Virus record (IMG/VR): IMGVR_UViG_3300036806_000183
Span: 1 to 38,041 of that record
Origin: a virus
Reading direction: 5' to 3' (one strand)
DNA: 38,041 nt
Below the pieces are notes generated by a model. It was not told the DNA's origin. It did no database searches and saw only the letters and a list, made by a program, of their open reading frames with translations. Below, piece after piece: positions 15,271-22,703 of the stretch. Position numbers and translations under genes: made by a program. The first letter of the stretch is position 1. Each line of letters begins with the position of its first letter.

Positions 15271-17007
15271 ATGAACACTGCGGTCCCCACGGCCGCCGCC
15301 ATCAGCTCGCTCGTTGAGAGCCCGCTGAATCCGCGGCGGCACTTTAACCAGGCGCGCCTGCTCGAAATGTCGCGCTCGATCAGAACGCTTAGAGAGGGCG
15401 GGCATCCGTTCGGCGTGATCGAACCACTGCTGGTCCGGCCCGTCAATCCGGCCAAGCGAATCCGCAGCGCCGGCGGCCAGCCCAGCTGGGAGATCATCGC
15501 CGGCGCGCGCCGCTTCCGCGCCGCCAAGATCGCCGGCGTCACAGAGCTCCCCATTACCGCCTCGGACGTCGACGACAAGACGGTCCTCGAAATGATGACC
15601 ATTGAGAATGAGCAGCGCGAGGACATCCACCCGCTGGAGCAGGCCGAGGGATACAACGCGCTGATCGCCTTCGGCTATACGGTCGAGGAACTGGCCGAGC
15701 GCATCGGCAAGGAGGCCGGCTACGTCTACCGGCGCCTCCAACTCCTGCACCTCATCGAACCGCTCAAGAAGGAGTTCATCGCCGAGCGCTTCCCGTATTC
15801 GCACGCGGTCCTGCTCGCCCGCCTGGCGGCGGCCGACCAGTCGCTGGCACACAAGGAGGCGCTGTACAACGATCGCGGCGAGTTCGACCACGCGAAAGGC
15901 ACGTGGGTCAAGCCCAAGGAACCGCCAGCCGTCAGCAAGGCCGATCTTGATTCCTGGATTCGGCACCACGTCTACCTGGAGCTGAAGGACGCCGCCTGGA
16001 AGCTGGACGATCCGGAGATCTGGCCGGAGGCGGGGTCTTGCACCGCTTGCCCCAAGCGCTCGGGCGCGAACCTGGCGCTGTTCGAGGACCTGAAGGGGAG
16101 CGAGGACCGTTGCTTGGACCGGCGCTGCTACGAACAGAAGCAGCGCAACTTCATCAAGATCCAGGCGGGCAAGGCGGCCCTCGCGGGCGAGGAGCTTCCG
16201 CTGGTCTCGCTGGGCTATGCCAGCAGCCAGGAGCGTTCGAATCTCCCGCAGCGCACGGTCTATGATCAAACCGAAATCGAGAAGCGCTGCGAGCACGCGG
16301 AGCGCGCGATCGTGGTCCACGCCGGCCGCCACTACAAGACCAAGGTGGGCGCGACCATTCTGATCTGCCGCAAGAAGGATTGCAACGTTCACGGCAGAGG
16401 GCGCTTCGGCGCCGGCGGCCCGTCGCAGGCCGACCTGTGGAAGCACCGCGCCAACGAAGCCCGCCAGAAGGCCGAGCTGCAGGGGCGCCAGCTGCTCCTG
16501 CAGACGGTGGTCGACCTTCCGCGCGTTAGCCTGGCGCTGCCAGAAGCGAAGTGGTGGGTCCTCGAAGCGCTGGTCGACGACGTCCACGATGAGGCCGAGC
16601 TGCTCGCGACGCTACGGATCGATCTGATGCCGGAAGAGGACGGCAAGAAGGTCGGATGCCTGGGCGCGATCCGATACGCCGCGGAGAAGGACCCCGCGGT
16701 GCTGGAGCGTGCGATCATCGCGGCGGCCCTGAACACCGGCGTCCACTTCTACGGTCATCGCGAGAAGGAGCACCCCAACCTGCTCAACCGCGCGGCGGCC
16801 GCGGTGAAGGTGGACGTCAAGAAGACGGTCGCCAAAGGGGTCGCGGCGGTGATGGCTGAGTTCGAGCGGCGCAAGCAGGCCAGCAAGAAGAAGGTGGCCG
16901 CCATGAAAAAGAAGGTCGCAGCGAAGGGCGCGCTCGCTGTGCCAACCCCGAAGCAGAGGAAAGAGGCGGCCAAGCGCCACGCCGCCGCGAAAAAGGGAGG
17001 GAAGTAG
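15271..17007 (+). CDS. ParB/Spo0J-like nuclease-domain protein
   Basis: A 578-residue protein. Residues 12-118 form a ParB N-terminal domain with LNPRRHF, GARRFRAA (78-85) and ENEQREDIHPLEQAEGY (112-128); residues 136-160 form the helix-turn-helix that follows in ParB. A middle region has a CTACPKRSG plus later CLDRRCYEQK cysteine set, likely zinc-binding, and a second cysteine cluster near 370. The last 60 residues are Lys/Ala-rich and probably bind DNA nonspecifically. In ParB-type proteins the GxxR motif binds CTP. No ParA partner is present, so a role in DNA replication, protection or gene control is likelier than plasmid-type partition. The ATG at 15271 is chosen over upstream in-frame starts because homology begins there. 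Confidence 0.82.
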   Translation: MNTAVPTAAAISSLVESPLNPRRHFNQARLLEMSRSIRTLREGGHPFGVIEPLLVRPVNPAKRIRSAGGQPSWEIIAGARRFRAAKIAGVTELPITASDVDDKTVLEMMTIENEQREDIHPLEQAEGYNALIAFGYTVEELAERIGKEAGYVYRRLQLLHLIEPLKKEFIAERFPYSHAVLLARLAAADQSLAHKEALYNDRGEFDHAKGTWVKPKEPPAVSKADLDSWIRHHVYLELKDAAWKLDDPEIWPEAGSCTACPKRSGANLALFEDLKGSEDRCLDRRCYEQKQRNFIKIQAGKAALAGEELPLVSLGYASSQERSNLPQRTVYDQTEIEKRCEHAERAIVVHAGRHYKTKVGATILICRKKDCNVHGRGRFGAGGPSQADLWKHRANEARQKAELQGRQLLLQTVVDLPRVSLALPEAKWWVLEALVDDVHDEAELLATLRIDLMPEEDGKKVGCLGAIRYAAEKDPAVLERAIIAAALNTGVHFYGHREKEHPNLLNRAAAAVKVDVKKTVAKGVAAVMAEFERRKQASKKKVAAMKKKVAAKGALAVPTPKQRKEAAKRHAAAKKGGK

Positions 17008-17166
17008 ATGGCTATGATCATTAACCGGCCGGGGGTCGGTTGGATACTGCTACGGCTGGGAGTGTGCCCGCGCACCTTCGGCCCGTTCGAACACGCGCAG
17101 GCGGCGCTGGACCAGCTGCTGGAGATCCACGCGATGGGCGGGTTCTTCCTGGAGGTGCGCCCGTGA
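17008..17166 (+). CDS. Small hypothetical protein
   Basis: A 52-residue frame with a strong GGGAGGG Shine-Dalgarno and start immediately after the ParB-like stop; its TGA overlaps the GTG of the next gene. Hydrophobic residues 9-19 (GVGWILLRLGV) and the helix HAQAALDQLLEIHAMGG look protein-like. Function unknown. Confidence 0.6.
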   Translation: MAMIINRPGVGWILLRLGVCPRTFGPFEHAQAALDQLLEIHAMGGFFLEVRP

Positions 17167-18023
17167 ACCTACTCAAGCCACTGGTTCTCGAAAGCGCCAA
17201 GATCGAGAACGTTGCGCTGGTCCCGACCAAGGCGTTCTTCAAACCCGTCCTGGTGGTGAGCGCACCCGCCACGGTCGAGGAGGCGAAGTTATTCTGCGCG
17301 GACTGGCTCTTCGACGACGGCGGCCTGCCGCGCTCGATCGACGGCGCCGTGAAGCTCCACGGCGCGCTCGCCGGCGCGATGGTCGAACTGATCGGGGCGC
17401 ACCAGACCCGCGAGGTCGGCAGCGAGGAGGTCGCGCACGTGGCCTTCTACCGCGAAGAGAAGAAGGCCATGCGCATCCGGCTTCGGATCCATTTTCCGGA
17501 GGACGCCCGCCTCGGCGACTTGCTCGAATTTTTGGCCGAGCTCAACAAGGCCGAGTTCCGCGTGACCGTTACCGACCGGCAGGGATCGCTCGTGCCGAGG
17601 CTGGCAGGCAGGGAGGTTGTTGTCTCCGAGCTTTCCGATATCGTCGCGACCGCCGACGCCGACGGCTTCTACGACGAGCGCTACGCCAGCGTGCGGCCGT
17701 TCAAGGAGGGCAAGATCGAGGCCGCGATTCTGGTGCTCGAAACCGCCGAAGGCTTCCGGTCGGGGTGGCGCCTGGTCTCGAAGCTGACTGGCGCCGATCC
17801 ACTGACGGCGGGGGAGGTGCTATCGACGGACCGCCTGGCGCTGCCATCCGAGCTCGACGCCCGTACCCTCGCCTGCCGCGAGATGTGGCTACGGCTGCCT
17901 ATCCTGAAGCCCAAGGGTCCGAAGGAGCAGAAGCAGGTAGCCGCGCTCGACGCCTGGCTTACCGACCTCGACCCGAAGCTGGCCACCGCCGAGCGCGAGC
18001 CAGCCAGCCAGGAGGTGCAATAG
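17163..18023 (+). CDS. Hypothetical protein in the DNA module
   Basis: A 286-residue protein starting at a GTG coupled to the previous stop; longer upstream frames run antiparallel to no conserved pattern and were discarded. It has alternating strands and helices with a soluble, acidic character (AKIENVALVPTKAFFKPVLVV, VAFYREEKKAMRIRLRIHF). A basic Lys-rich segment lies near residue 250. I recognise no family. Its position behind the ParB-like gene and ahead of RusA suggests a nucleic-acid role. Confidence 0.72.
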   Translation: MNLLKPLVLESAKIENVALVPTKAFFKPVLVVSAPATVEEAKLFCADWLFDDGGLPRSIDGAVKLHGALAGAMVELIGAHQTREVGSEEVAHVAFYREEKKAMRIRLRIHFPEDARLGDLLEFLAELNKAEFRVTVTDRQGSLVPRLAGREVVVSELSDIVATADADGFYDERYASVRPFKEGKIEAAILVLETAEGFRSGWRLVSKLTGADPLTAGEVLSTDRLALPSELDARTLACREMWLRLPILKPKGPKEQKQVAALDAWLTDLDPKLATAEREPASQEVQ

Positions 18024-18260
18024 ATGCCACAGTGGATCGTCCGCTTCCTGATCCGGCAGGGCTTGCGGGTGCCATGCCCCTGGTGCTTCCGCAACCCGAT
18101 CCGCGTCGACGCGATCAAGCGACACGCCGAAGCCTTCCACTTCCCGCAGCATTGCACCGTGTGCCTTCGCATCCAGAGCGCGCATCCCCAGAGCGGGACC
18201 TCGCCGAACTACTACATCCCCTGCGAAGGCGGTCAGTTCGTGACGGAGGTGTGGCAGTGA
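18024..18260 (+). CDS. Small zinc-binding protein
   Basis: A 78-residue protein with CPWC (residues 18-21), a His-containing helix, and CTVC (44-47), the two halves of a likely zinc finger. Basic residues lie between the pairs. GAGGTG precedes the start, which follows the previous stop without a gap. Function unknown; DNA or RNA binding is plausible. Confidence 0.65.
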   Translation: MPQWIVRFLIRQGLRVPCPWCFRNPIRVDAIKRHAEAFHFPQHCTVCLRIQSAHPQSGTSPNYYIPCEGGQFVTEVWQ

Positions 18261-18370
18261 AGCAGGACATCGCTCGATGCTTCGTGCTGCTCGGTTTGTT
18301 CGTAGTCGCCGGCGCGCTGTGGTTCGGCCTGGCGGTCGGGATCGCGAAGCTGTTTGGAGGTGCGAAATGA
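18257..18370 (+). CDS. Short membrane peptide
   Basis: A 37-residue frame starting at GTG, overlapping neighbours by four bases on both sides, with GGAGG upstream. Residues 8-32 form a single hydrophobic span (FVLLGLFVVAGALWFGLAVG). Possible small membrane protein; function unknown. Confidence 0.55.
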   Translation: MKQDIARCFVLLGLFVVAGALWFGLAVGIAKLFGGAK

Positions 18371-18528
18371 AGAGCTGGCTAATTGGCGGGATCTGTACTG
18401 CCGTCATCGTGGCCGGGTGCTTGCTGGCCTACCCGGGTGCTCCTGGGCGACACCTGGCGGGCCTGACGCTTATGACTGCCGGCGTGTCGGGCGTCGCTGA
18501 GCTGGTCAGGGGGAGGGCGAAGCCATGA
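18367..18528 (+). CDS. Small membrane protein
   Basis: A 53-residue protein coupled by ATGA to the preceding membrane peptide, with GGAGG upstream. It has an N-terminal hydrophobic segment (residues 4-22, containing Cys10 and Cys18) and a second weaker one at 30-45. Together with its neighbour it could form a two-component membrane pair, for example holin-like or exclusion proteins; this is inference from topology. Confidence 0.55.
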   Translation: MKSWLIGGICTAVIVAGCLLAYPGAPGRHLAGLTLMTAGVSGVAELVRGRAKP

Positions 18529-18716
18529 AGTGCCGTATCTGCGGCTGCACCGAGCGCGAGCCCTGCAACCCGCCCTGTAGCTGGGCCCGCGGCGAAGGCG
18601 ATCTCTGCTCGACCTGCGACGAGATGACCGATAGCCTGGTTGCATGGCACTTGGCTGCCTTCAAACCTACACTGACCCGGCTCGTGCGCGAGGTCCGAAT
18701 CCGGCTGGCCTCATGA
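18525..18716 (+). CDS. Small cysteine-rich zinc protein
   Basis: A 63-residue protein with the pattern CRICGCTEREPC, then PCSWARGEGDLCSTC. This pattern is common in short phage and prophage proteins and almost surely binds zinc. A C-terminal helix follows. The start overlaps the previous stop, with GGGAGG upstream. Exact function unknown. Confidence 0.75.
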   Translation: MKCRICGCTEREPCNPPCSWARGEGDLCSTCDEMTDSLVAWHLAAFKPTLTRLVREVRIRLAS

Positions 18717-18925
18717 GGTTCACTGCGCTCAGATTCGATAAGGACGCCGCGGAGACGGTCGAGATCCCCCCGGCGCGGCGCCTGGTGCGGCTGCTCTATC
18801 CCAACGGCGACTTCCTGCTGTTCACCGCGTTTATCCAGACTAGCGCCACGGGCGACGTGGCCTTTGAGTCCATCGATATCGTGGAGCGCGGCAACCTCGG
18901 GCGCTCTACGGAGGGAGCGGACTGA
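18713..18925 (+). CDS. Hypothetical protein
   Basis: A 70-residue beta-rich protein coupled by ATGA to the zinc protein. The segment VRLLYPNGDFLLFTAFI suggests a small barrel. No family recognised. Confidence 0.55.
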   Translation: MRFTALRFDKDAAETVEIPPARRLVRLLYPNGDFLLFTAFIQTSATGDVAFESIDIVERGNLGRSTEGAD

Positions 18926-18929
18926 GGCT

Positions 18930-19142
18930 ATGAGCGGCTGGAATGAGTGGGCGCGCGAACTGGATTCGCTCGGGCAGCGAGAACGCATCTTCGACGCTCC
19001 CGGCCAGAAATACGCATGCGGGGGTAACCGTCCGCGCCGCCCTTACCTGGGCGAGGGCGGGCTGTTCTTTCTGTTTTTCAATAGCGGCATGTCTCCCATG
19101 CAAGCTCTGGGTGAGGCACTGGTAGAACAGGACGGCGAGTGA
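18930..19142 (+). CDS. Hypothetical protein
   Basis: A 70-residue protein whose stop overlaps the RusA GTG start. It has an N-terminal helix (NEWARELDSLGQRER), a Gly/Pro/Arg-rich middle and a short hydrophobic stretch GLFFLFFNSG. No family recognised. Confidence 0.55.
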   Translation: MSGWNEWARELDSLGQRERIFDAPGQKYACGGNRPRRPYLGEGGLFFLFFNSGMSPMQALGEALVEQDGE

Positions 19143-19582
19143 GTACAGACCCGGTTCGCATCCATATCCCGGTTCTGATTCCCTCGAAGAAGAACATGCT
19201 CAAGCCGCGCGCGCCGGGTTCTCGCGGCCGGGCATATCACTACGACACGGAGACCAGCGCGCTGCTGGACGCCACGATCGCGTGGCTGCGGAAGGCCTGG
19301 GCGCCTCGCCTTCCGGTCGAGAGCCCGCTGGTCCAGGTTCACTACTTCGTTTTGCACCGCCGCCAGGACCGCGATGGGATCTGGACCACGGTGCTCGATT
19401 GCTGCAAGAAAGCGGGTGTCATCCACGACGACAACATTCGCTGGTTCAACGGCTATGTCATCCATCACCCCGCGGTGCTCGTGGGACACCAGCGCGACGC
19501 CGGGGTGGTGTTGGAGGTCAGAACAGGCGGCGCGTGGATAGTGGAAGCGCTGCAAGAAAAGGGAGCAACAAATGGAGACTGA
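19139..19582 (+). CDS. rusA: RusA-like Holliday junction resolvase
   Basis: A 147-residue protein with the RusA layout: N-terminal strand followed by IPSKKNML, a helix with DATIAWLRKA, a strand VHYFVLHRR, then the catalytic acidic region with Asp77, Asp79 and Asp87, and AGVIHDDN with Asp97-Asp98. The length fits the family. RusA dimers cut four-way junctions and in phages resolve branched replication or recombination DNA before packaging. It is one of the few recognisable DNA-metabolism enzymes here. Starts at GTG coupled to the upstream gene. Confidence 0.85.
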   Translation: MSTDPVRIHIPVLIPSKKNMLKPRAPGSRGRAYHYDTETSALLDATIAWLRKAWAPRLPVESPLVQVHYFVLHRRQDRDGIWTTVLDCCKKAGVIHDDNIRWFNGYVIHHPAVLVGHQRDAGVVLEVRTGGAWIVEALQEKGATNGD

Positions 19583-19676
19583 TGGGCCAGATCCCCGTGC
19601 AATGCATTCCGCCGCGGACCGGGTGAGTGACGCATTGCGCGACGCCTTAGCTGCGCAGAAAGGTGGTGGCTTATGA
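19572..19676 (+). CDS. Very small ORF
   Basis: A 34-residue frame with GGGAG six bases before its ATG, overlapping the end of rusA and coupled to the next gene by ATGA. The product is a single Asp/Ala-rich helix. The tight linkage supports translation, perhaps mainly to couple rusA to the next gene. Confidence 0.45.
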   Translation: METDGPDPRAMHSAADRVSDALRDALAAQKGGGL

Positions 19677-20056
19677 ACGGCAGCCTGAACAGCGGTGGCC
19701 GGCGCTCGGTCGGACTGCGCCTGCCAGGAGACCCGCCCCACGAGGAGATGAGGGAACCAGAAGCGCAGACGCCCCTTGAGGCCGCGCGCGAAACCCTGGA
19801 ACGGTCGGCGGGCGAAGGTCCCAAGGGCACGTTTGCGGAAGCGATCGCGAGGCGCCCGACCAGCAACCCGGTTATTCTGCTGGGGCAGATGCGCCTCGAC
19901 GCCGGCATCGTGGTCGCGACCCTGAGCGAGCTCCCTAAGGCGCACGCCCACTACGAAAGCCGGCTGCGGTCGATCATCGCGAGCTGCAGCAGCATCGCGC
20001 GGGCCTGCCGCGAGCTGATCGAGGACGAGACCCGAAGGCAGGAGGGCAGCGTATGA
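19673..20056 (+). CDS. Hypothetical protein
   Basis: A 127-residue protein with a disordered Pro/Glu-rich first 40 residues and a helical C-terminal region (60-125) with Cys105 and Cys112. GGTGG lies upstream and it overlaps both neighbours. No family recognised. Confidence 0.6.
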   Translation: MNGSLNSGGRRSVGLRLPGDPPHEEMREPEAQTPLEAARETLERSAGEGPKGTFAEAIARRPTSNPVILLGQMRLDAGIVVATLSELPKAHAHYESRLRSIIASCSSIARACRELIEDETRRQEGSV

Positions 20057-20304
20057 GCGGACCCGTCGACACAACCCTCGCGAGGTACTTCCGCGAGCAC
20101 CCCGGCGCCAGTCCTGGCCGCGACCAGGCATTCACCGATGGATTGACGGCGCTACTCGAAGGCCGCAGCGACGAGGTGGTGTTGCTGTGCTACCTGTCGC
20201 TGATCATCACGACCGCGCGGCGGCTGGGAATCTCGCGCCTCGAACTTCAGACGGAGCTGATGCGCGTCTGGCAGATGCGAGACGAGCGGGAGGCCTCCTC
20301 ATGA
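20053..20304 (+). CDS. Hypothetical protein
   Basis: An 83-residue helical protein, ATGA-coupled to its neighbours. Residues 40-56 (DEVVLLCYLSLIITTARR) are hydrophobic but interrupted by charges, so a soluble helical bundle is more likely than a membrane span. No family recognised. Confidence 0.6.
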   Translation: MSGPVDTTLARYFREHPGASPGRDQAFTDGLTALLEGRSDEVVLLCYLSLIITTARRLGISRLELQTELMRVWQMRDEREASS

Positions 20305-20552
20305 ACCGGGATGAACAGGTCGCGAAGCTGACCGCGGAGATGATGGAAATCACCGCGCGGCAGGTTGAATCCTTCGAACCACGGTGGGTAGCCAACTGCC
20401 AACTGCTCAGCGGTGTGGCTGGCCTGCTTGCCCTCTACGTACCGGAGGAAGAAATCAGGAGTATGGTCTCCGACGCTTTCGCTATGGTCAAGGCCGCCCG
20501 GCTCTCCCTGGGCCTACCTCTTCGCCCGAGCGGAAAAGGCGGTCTCCATTGA
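20301..20552 (+). CDS. Hypothetical protein
   Basis: An 83-residue helical protein starting at the ATG overlapping the previous TGA. It has an amphipathic N-terminal helix (EQVAKLTAEMMEITARQVES) and a hydrophobic helix (NCQLLSGVAGLLALYV). No family recognised. Confidence 0.6.
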   Translation: MNRDEQVAKLTAEMMEITARQVESFEPRWVANCQLLSGVAGLLALYVPEEEIRSMVSDAFAMVKAARLSLGLPLRPSGKGGLH

Positions 20553-20791
20553 GCGCGTCGCCGATCTGCGAACGGTGCAAGGCGCGCCACGCGCCCATGC
20601 TCGATTGCCTGGACGTCATCCTGACCGCGGTCGGCGGCCTGGTGCTCCGCGTCGGCCAGCCAGCGAGGTGCTCGAAATGCTCTTCGGAAATTTTCTTCCT
20701 CCGGCACGTCAACGGCAAGGCGGCGCCCTATGATCGCAACGGCGTCTCGCACTTCAGCACTTGCCCCCACGCCGAGGAGTTCCGGAGGTGA
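20549..20791 (+). CDS. Small zinc-binding phage protein
   Basis: An 80-residue protein from a TTG overlapping the previous stop. It has CERC and CSKC pairs plus the motif FLRHVNGKAAPYDRNG-SHFSTCP, a pattern found in many short phage proteins that carry a zinc-binding Cys/His set. It is the last gene before the terminator at 20822. Function unknown. Confidence 0.7.
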   Translation: MSASPICERCKARHAPMLDCLDVILTAVGGLVLRVGQPARCSKCSSEIFFLRHVNGKAAPYDRNGVSHFSTCPHAEEFRR

Positions 20792-20821
20792 CGCGGATTT
20801 ACACAGCTCCGTCCACAGGCC

Positions 20822-20855
20822 AAGCCCCTAGAACGTTGGGGGCTTCCGGCTTTTT
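20822..20855 (+). terminator. Terminator of the accessory operon
   Basis: AAGCCCC (20822-20828) pairs with GGGGCTT (20839-20845) around a 10-base loop, followed by CCGGCTTTTT. It ends the gene run 14570-20791. Confidence 0.65.
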
Positions 20856-20856
20856 G

Positions 20857-21071
20857 CACACACCCGGCTTTCACCGCCCAGTGCAACCCAGTGGAAAAAG
20901 GCGGCCGCAGCGTTTATTTCCACGGGCTTGCACTTGTTTTCCACCCAGTTTTACCCAGCCCGTTCACCCGGCAAACCCCGCAAGACACGACCACTTGGAG
21001 GAGTTATCCACTTTTGCACAGGCGCCTATGACTACGGTTCTAAGATACGCTTCTAGAAAGACCTCGTCATC
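20857..21071. other. Noncoding region, candidate replication origin
   Basis: A gene-free stretch, visibly richer in A and T than its surroundings. TTATCCACT (21004-21012) differs from the DnaA box TTATCCACA at one base. TTTTCCACC (20937-20945) and AGTGGAAAA (20890-20898, opposite strand) each differ at two. Further TCCAC cores occur at 20812 and 20919. A possible -10 TAAGAT (21041) lies 25 bases before the next ATG. No replication initiator gene is recognised in the genome, so host DnaA-dependent initiation is plausible. A Pro-rich frame crosses this region but looks noncoding. Confidence 0.4.
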
Positions 21072-21329
21072 ATGAACGGACTGCGAGGAGTCCCGCCGGA
21101 ACGCGAGCGCGTGGCGCTGGTCATGGATCTGATCGCGGCGCGCCACTTCCATGGCGTCTGGGTGCGCGGCCAGGCGCTGTTCGCCCGCAAGATGCTATGG
21201 GAGGACCCGTACCTGGTCCACTGGGAGGAGGTTCGCAGGATCGTGGAGGCCGCCAGAGAAGCCAAGAAAAAACCGCCTGCCAGCGCACAGGGCGCGCGAC
21301 GTGCGAATAGAGCGCGCAAGTCGGGGTAA
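21072..21329 (+). CDS. Hypothetical protein
   Basis: An 85-residue protein opening the next gene block. Residues 10-60 are helical (ERVALVMDLIAARHFHGVW, HWEEVRRIVEAAREAK) and the last 25 residues are Lys/Arg/Ala-rich and likely nucleic-acid binding. No strong Shine-Dalgarno is seen. Its 3' end overlaps the lysozyme-like gene by 29 bases. Confidence 0.6.
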   Translation: MNGLRGVPPERERVALVMDLIAARHFHGVWVRGQALFARKMLWEDPYLVHWEEVRRIVEAAREAKKKPPASAQGARRANRARKSG

Positions 21330-21759
21330 CCGGGCCAGCCGGGGGCTGACGGCCGCGCTGGGCGCGTTCCTCAGCATCCCGGCAGCCCCGGAACCGCACG
21401 TATACAATCCAGCGCCCGCGGCGCGCCGTACAGGTACGGTTTGCGCGATCGCGCTGGCCGAGGGCTGGCGTGATCCGCGATCGCTGACCAGGCGCCTCCA
21501 CAACCCGGGCGCCCTGGTCTATGCCGGCCAGCCGCGATCGCTCCCTCACTCGAGTGGCTACGCCCGCTTCGAGGACGACCAGGCCGGCTTTCGCGCTCTC
21601 GATGCACAAATCACCGCCTTGCGCGATCGTGTGACAGATCGTGTGACAGATCGTGTGACCGAGATCGCGGGGCTGGGGCGCCGGTGGGACGCCGAGAACG
21701 CCGCCGCCTGGTCGCGGCTGGTGGAGCAGCTCTCTGCGGACCCGCTTTGCCTGCCGTGA
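21301..21759 (+). CDS. Lysozyme/transglycosylase-like protein with export signal
   Basis: A 152-residue protein from the GTG at 21301. Basic residues then a hydrophobic segment GLTAALGAFLSIPAAP (15-30) make a signal-like N-terminus. The core carries CAIALAEGW with Glu54 as candidate catalytic acid, HNPGALVYAG and YARFEDDQAGFRAL. That series (Glu-Gly-Trp, Asn-Pro-Gly, aromatic-Phe, Ala-Gly-Phe) occurs in P5-like phage muramidases. It may act in lysis or, if virion-borne, in entry. Three tandem DRVT repeats follow. No family-level proof is possible by eye. Confidence 0.6.
   Translation: MRIERASRGNRASRGLTAALGAFLSIPAAPEPHVYNPAPAARRTGTVCAIALAEGWRDPRSLTRRLHNPGALVYAGQPRSLPHSSGYARFEDDQAGFRALDAQITALRDRVTDRVTDRVTEIAGLGRRWDAENAAAWSRLVEQLSADPLCLP
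21625..21660 (+). repeat. Three tandem 12-bp repeats
   Basis: GATCGTGTGACA occurs at 21625 and 21637, and GATCGTGTGACC at 21649. In the lysozyme-like gene they encode DRVT-DRVT-DRVT. Slippage changes would keep the frame. Confidence 0.92.
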
Positions 21760-21765
21760 TATGAT
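21757..21765 (+). promoter_or_regulatory. Extended -10 before a leaderless start (TGATATGAT)
   Basis: TGA-TATGAT is an extended -10 motif. TATGAT ends seven bases before the ATG at 21773, and no Shine-Dalgarno is present. No -35 is evident. Confidence 0.45.
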
Positions 21766-21772
21766 CGCGAGC

Positions 21773-22174
21773 ATGAAGTTCATCTCTCTGGTGTCTCGGC
21801 TCGGCAAGGAAGCGCAGACTATCGGCAAGGAAGCGCTGCAGGCCACCGGCCCGGTTGTGTCCGCGGCGGCCCTGATCGACCCGGCCCTCGCGCCGCTGGG
21901 AGCGCTGGTCTCCGGAATCTCCCGCAGCGTTCTCGCTGCTGCTCCTTCTGCCGCCTCAAATGAGGGGAAAAAATCGGCAGTACTCGAAGCGGTCGAGGCG
22001 ATGTCGCCCGCGCTCCTGGAACTGCTGGCCGACAAGCTGGGGCATGGCGTGGTCGATGAAGCCCGCTTCGCCGCCGGCGTCGACGGCGCGATCGAGGGGA
22101 TTCTCAACATAGCGAAATCGTTTGGCGCGGTACCGACGTCGACCGCGGCGCCGGCGGCCCCGCCGTCCAAGTAG
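21773..22174 (+). CDS. Hypothetical protein
   Basis: A 133-residue protein; the ATG at 21773 is preferred over 21761 because the latter lies inside the TATGAT box. It has a basic amphipathic N-terminus, a hydrophobic Ala/Pro-rich region (residues 25-55, ALIDPALAPLGALVSGISRS), and a helical C-terminus ending in a Pro/Ala tail. Its place beside a lysozyme-like gene would fit a lysis partner, but a true membrane span is not clear. No family recognised. Confidence 0.6.
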   Translation: MKFISLVSRLGKEAQTIGKEALQATGPVVSAAALIDPALAPLGALVSGISRSVLAAAPSAASNEGKKSAVLEAVEAMSPALLELLADKLGHGVVDEARFAAGVDGAIEGILNIAKSFGAVPTSTAAPAAPPSK

Positions 22175-22216
22175 TCCCACCAACCCCGCACGAAGCCACC
22201 AGGAGGCCTCTCTCTC

Positions 22217-22696
22217 ATGACAGCAACCGAAGGCGTAATCAAAGACACCGCGAAGGTCCGCCCGAATCCGTTCGTCGCCACCGACGCGGAAGCGACCGCC
22301 GTCGCCAATTCTCTTTTCACCCTGGGTCTGATCCCGGTCGGCGGAACCTGCCCCGCCTCGGCCGACCCGCACGTGATGAAGCCCGCTCTCTTCCAACTGC
22401 GCCGCGAAACCAACCGGGAGCTGTTCTTCCCGCTGGACACCCAGGCCGAGTTCGAAGCGGAGGGCTATGAGCCGATCGTGATCGACTTCATCGCGCCGGT
22501 GATCCAAGACGACAGCGGCCAGCCCACCTACTCTGGGGATCCCAGCGACGTTCCCGGCTCGATCTTCGCCGGCAAACGGATGCCGATGGGTTACACCTGG
22601 TATTCCGAGTTTGCCAGCCTCCTGGCCGACGAGCTCGCGCAGAAGCCCAGCGCCAAGTGGTACATGGAGGCCAGTGGCAGCGTCGATCGCCACTAG
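22217..22696 (+). CDS. Hypothetical protein
   Basis: A 159-residue protein with AGGAGG ten bases before its ATG, followed by CTCTCTC. It looks globular, acidic and soluble, with AVANSLFTLGLIPVGG and TWYSEFASLLADELAQ helices. I recognise no family. The strong ribosome-binding site suggests good expression, so a virion or abundant early protein is possible. Confidence 0.65.
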   Translation: MTATEGVIKDTAKVRPNPFVATDAEATAVANSLFTLGLIPVGGTCPASADPHVMKPALFQLRRETNRELFFPLDTQAEFEAEGYEPIVIDFIAPVIQDDSGQPTYSGDPSDVPGSIFAGKRMPMGYTWYSEFASLLADELAQKPSAKWYMEASGSVDRH

Positions 22697-22703
22697 GAGC
22701 GCC

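Noticed and set aside
15058-16587. Minus-strand frame opposite the ParB-like gene (509 residues)
   Set aside because: Same reasoning: covered by a conserved + strand gene, no protein-like motifs.
20788-21075. Pro-rich + strand frame across the candidate origin
   Set aside because: It crosses a terminator hairpin and DnaA-like boxes and shows low-complexity Pro/Arg/Thr content without structure.
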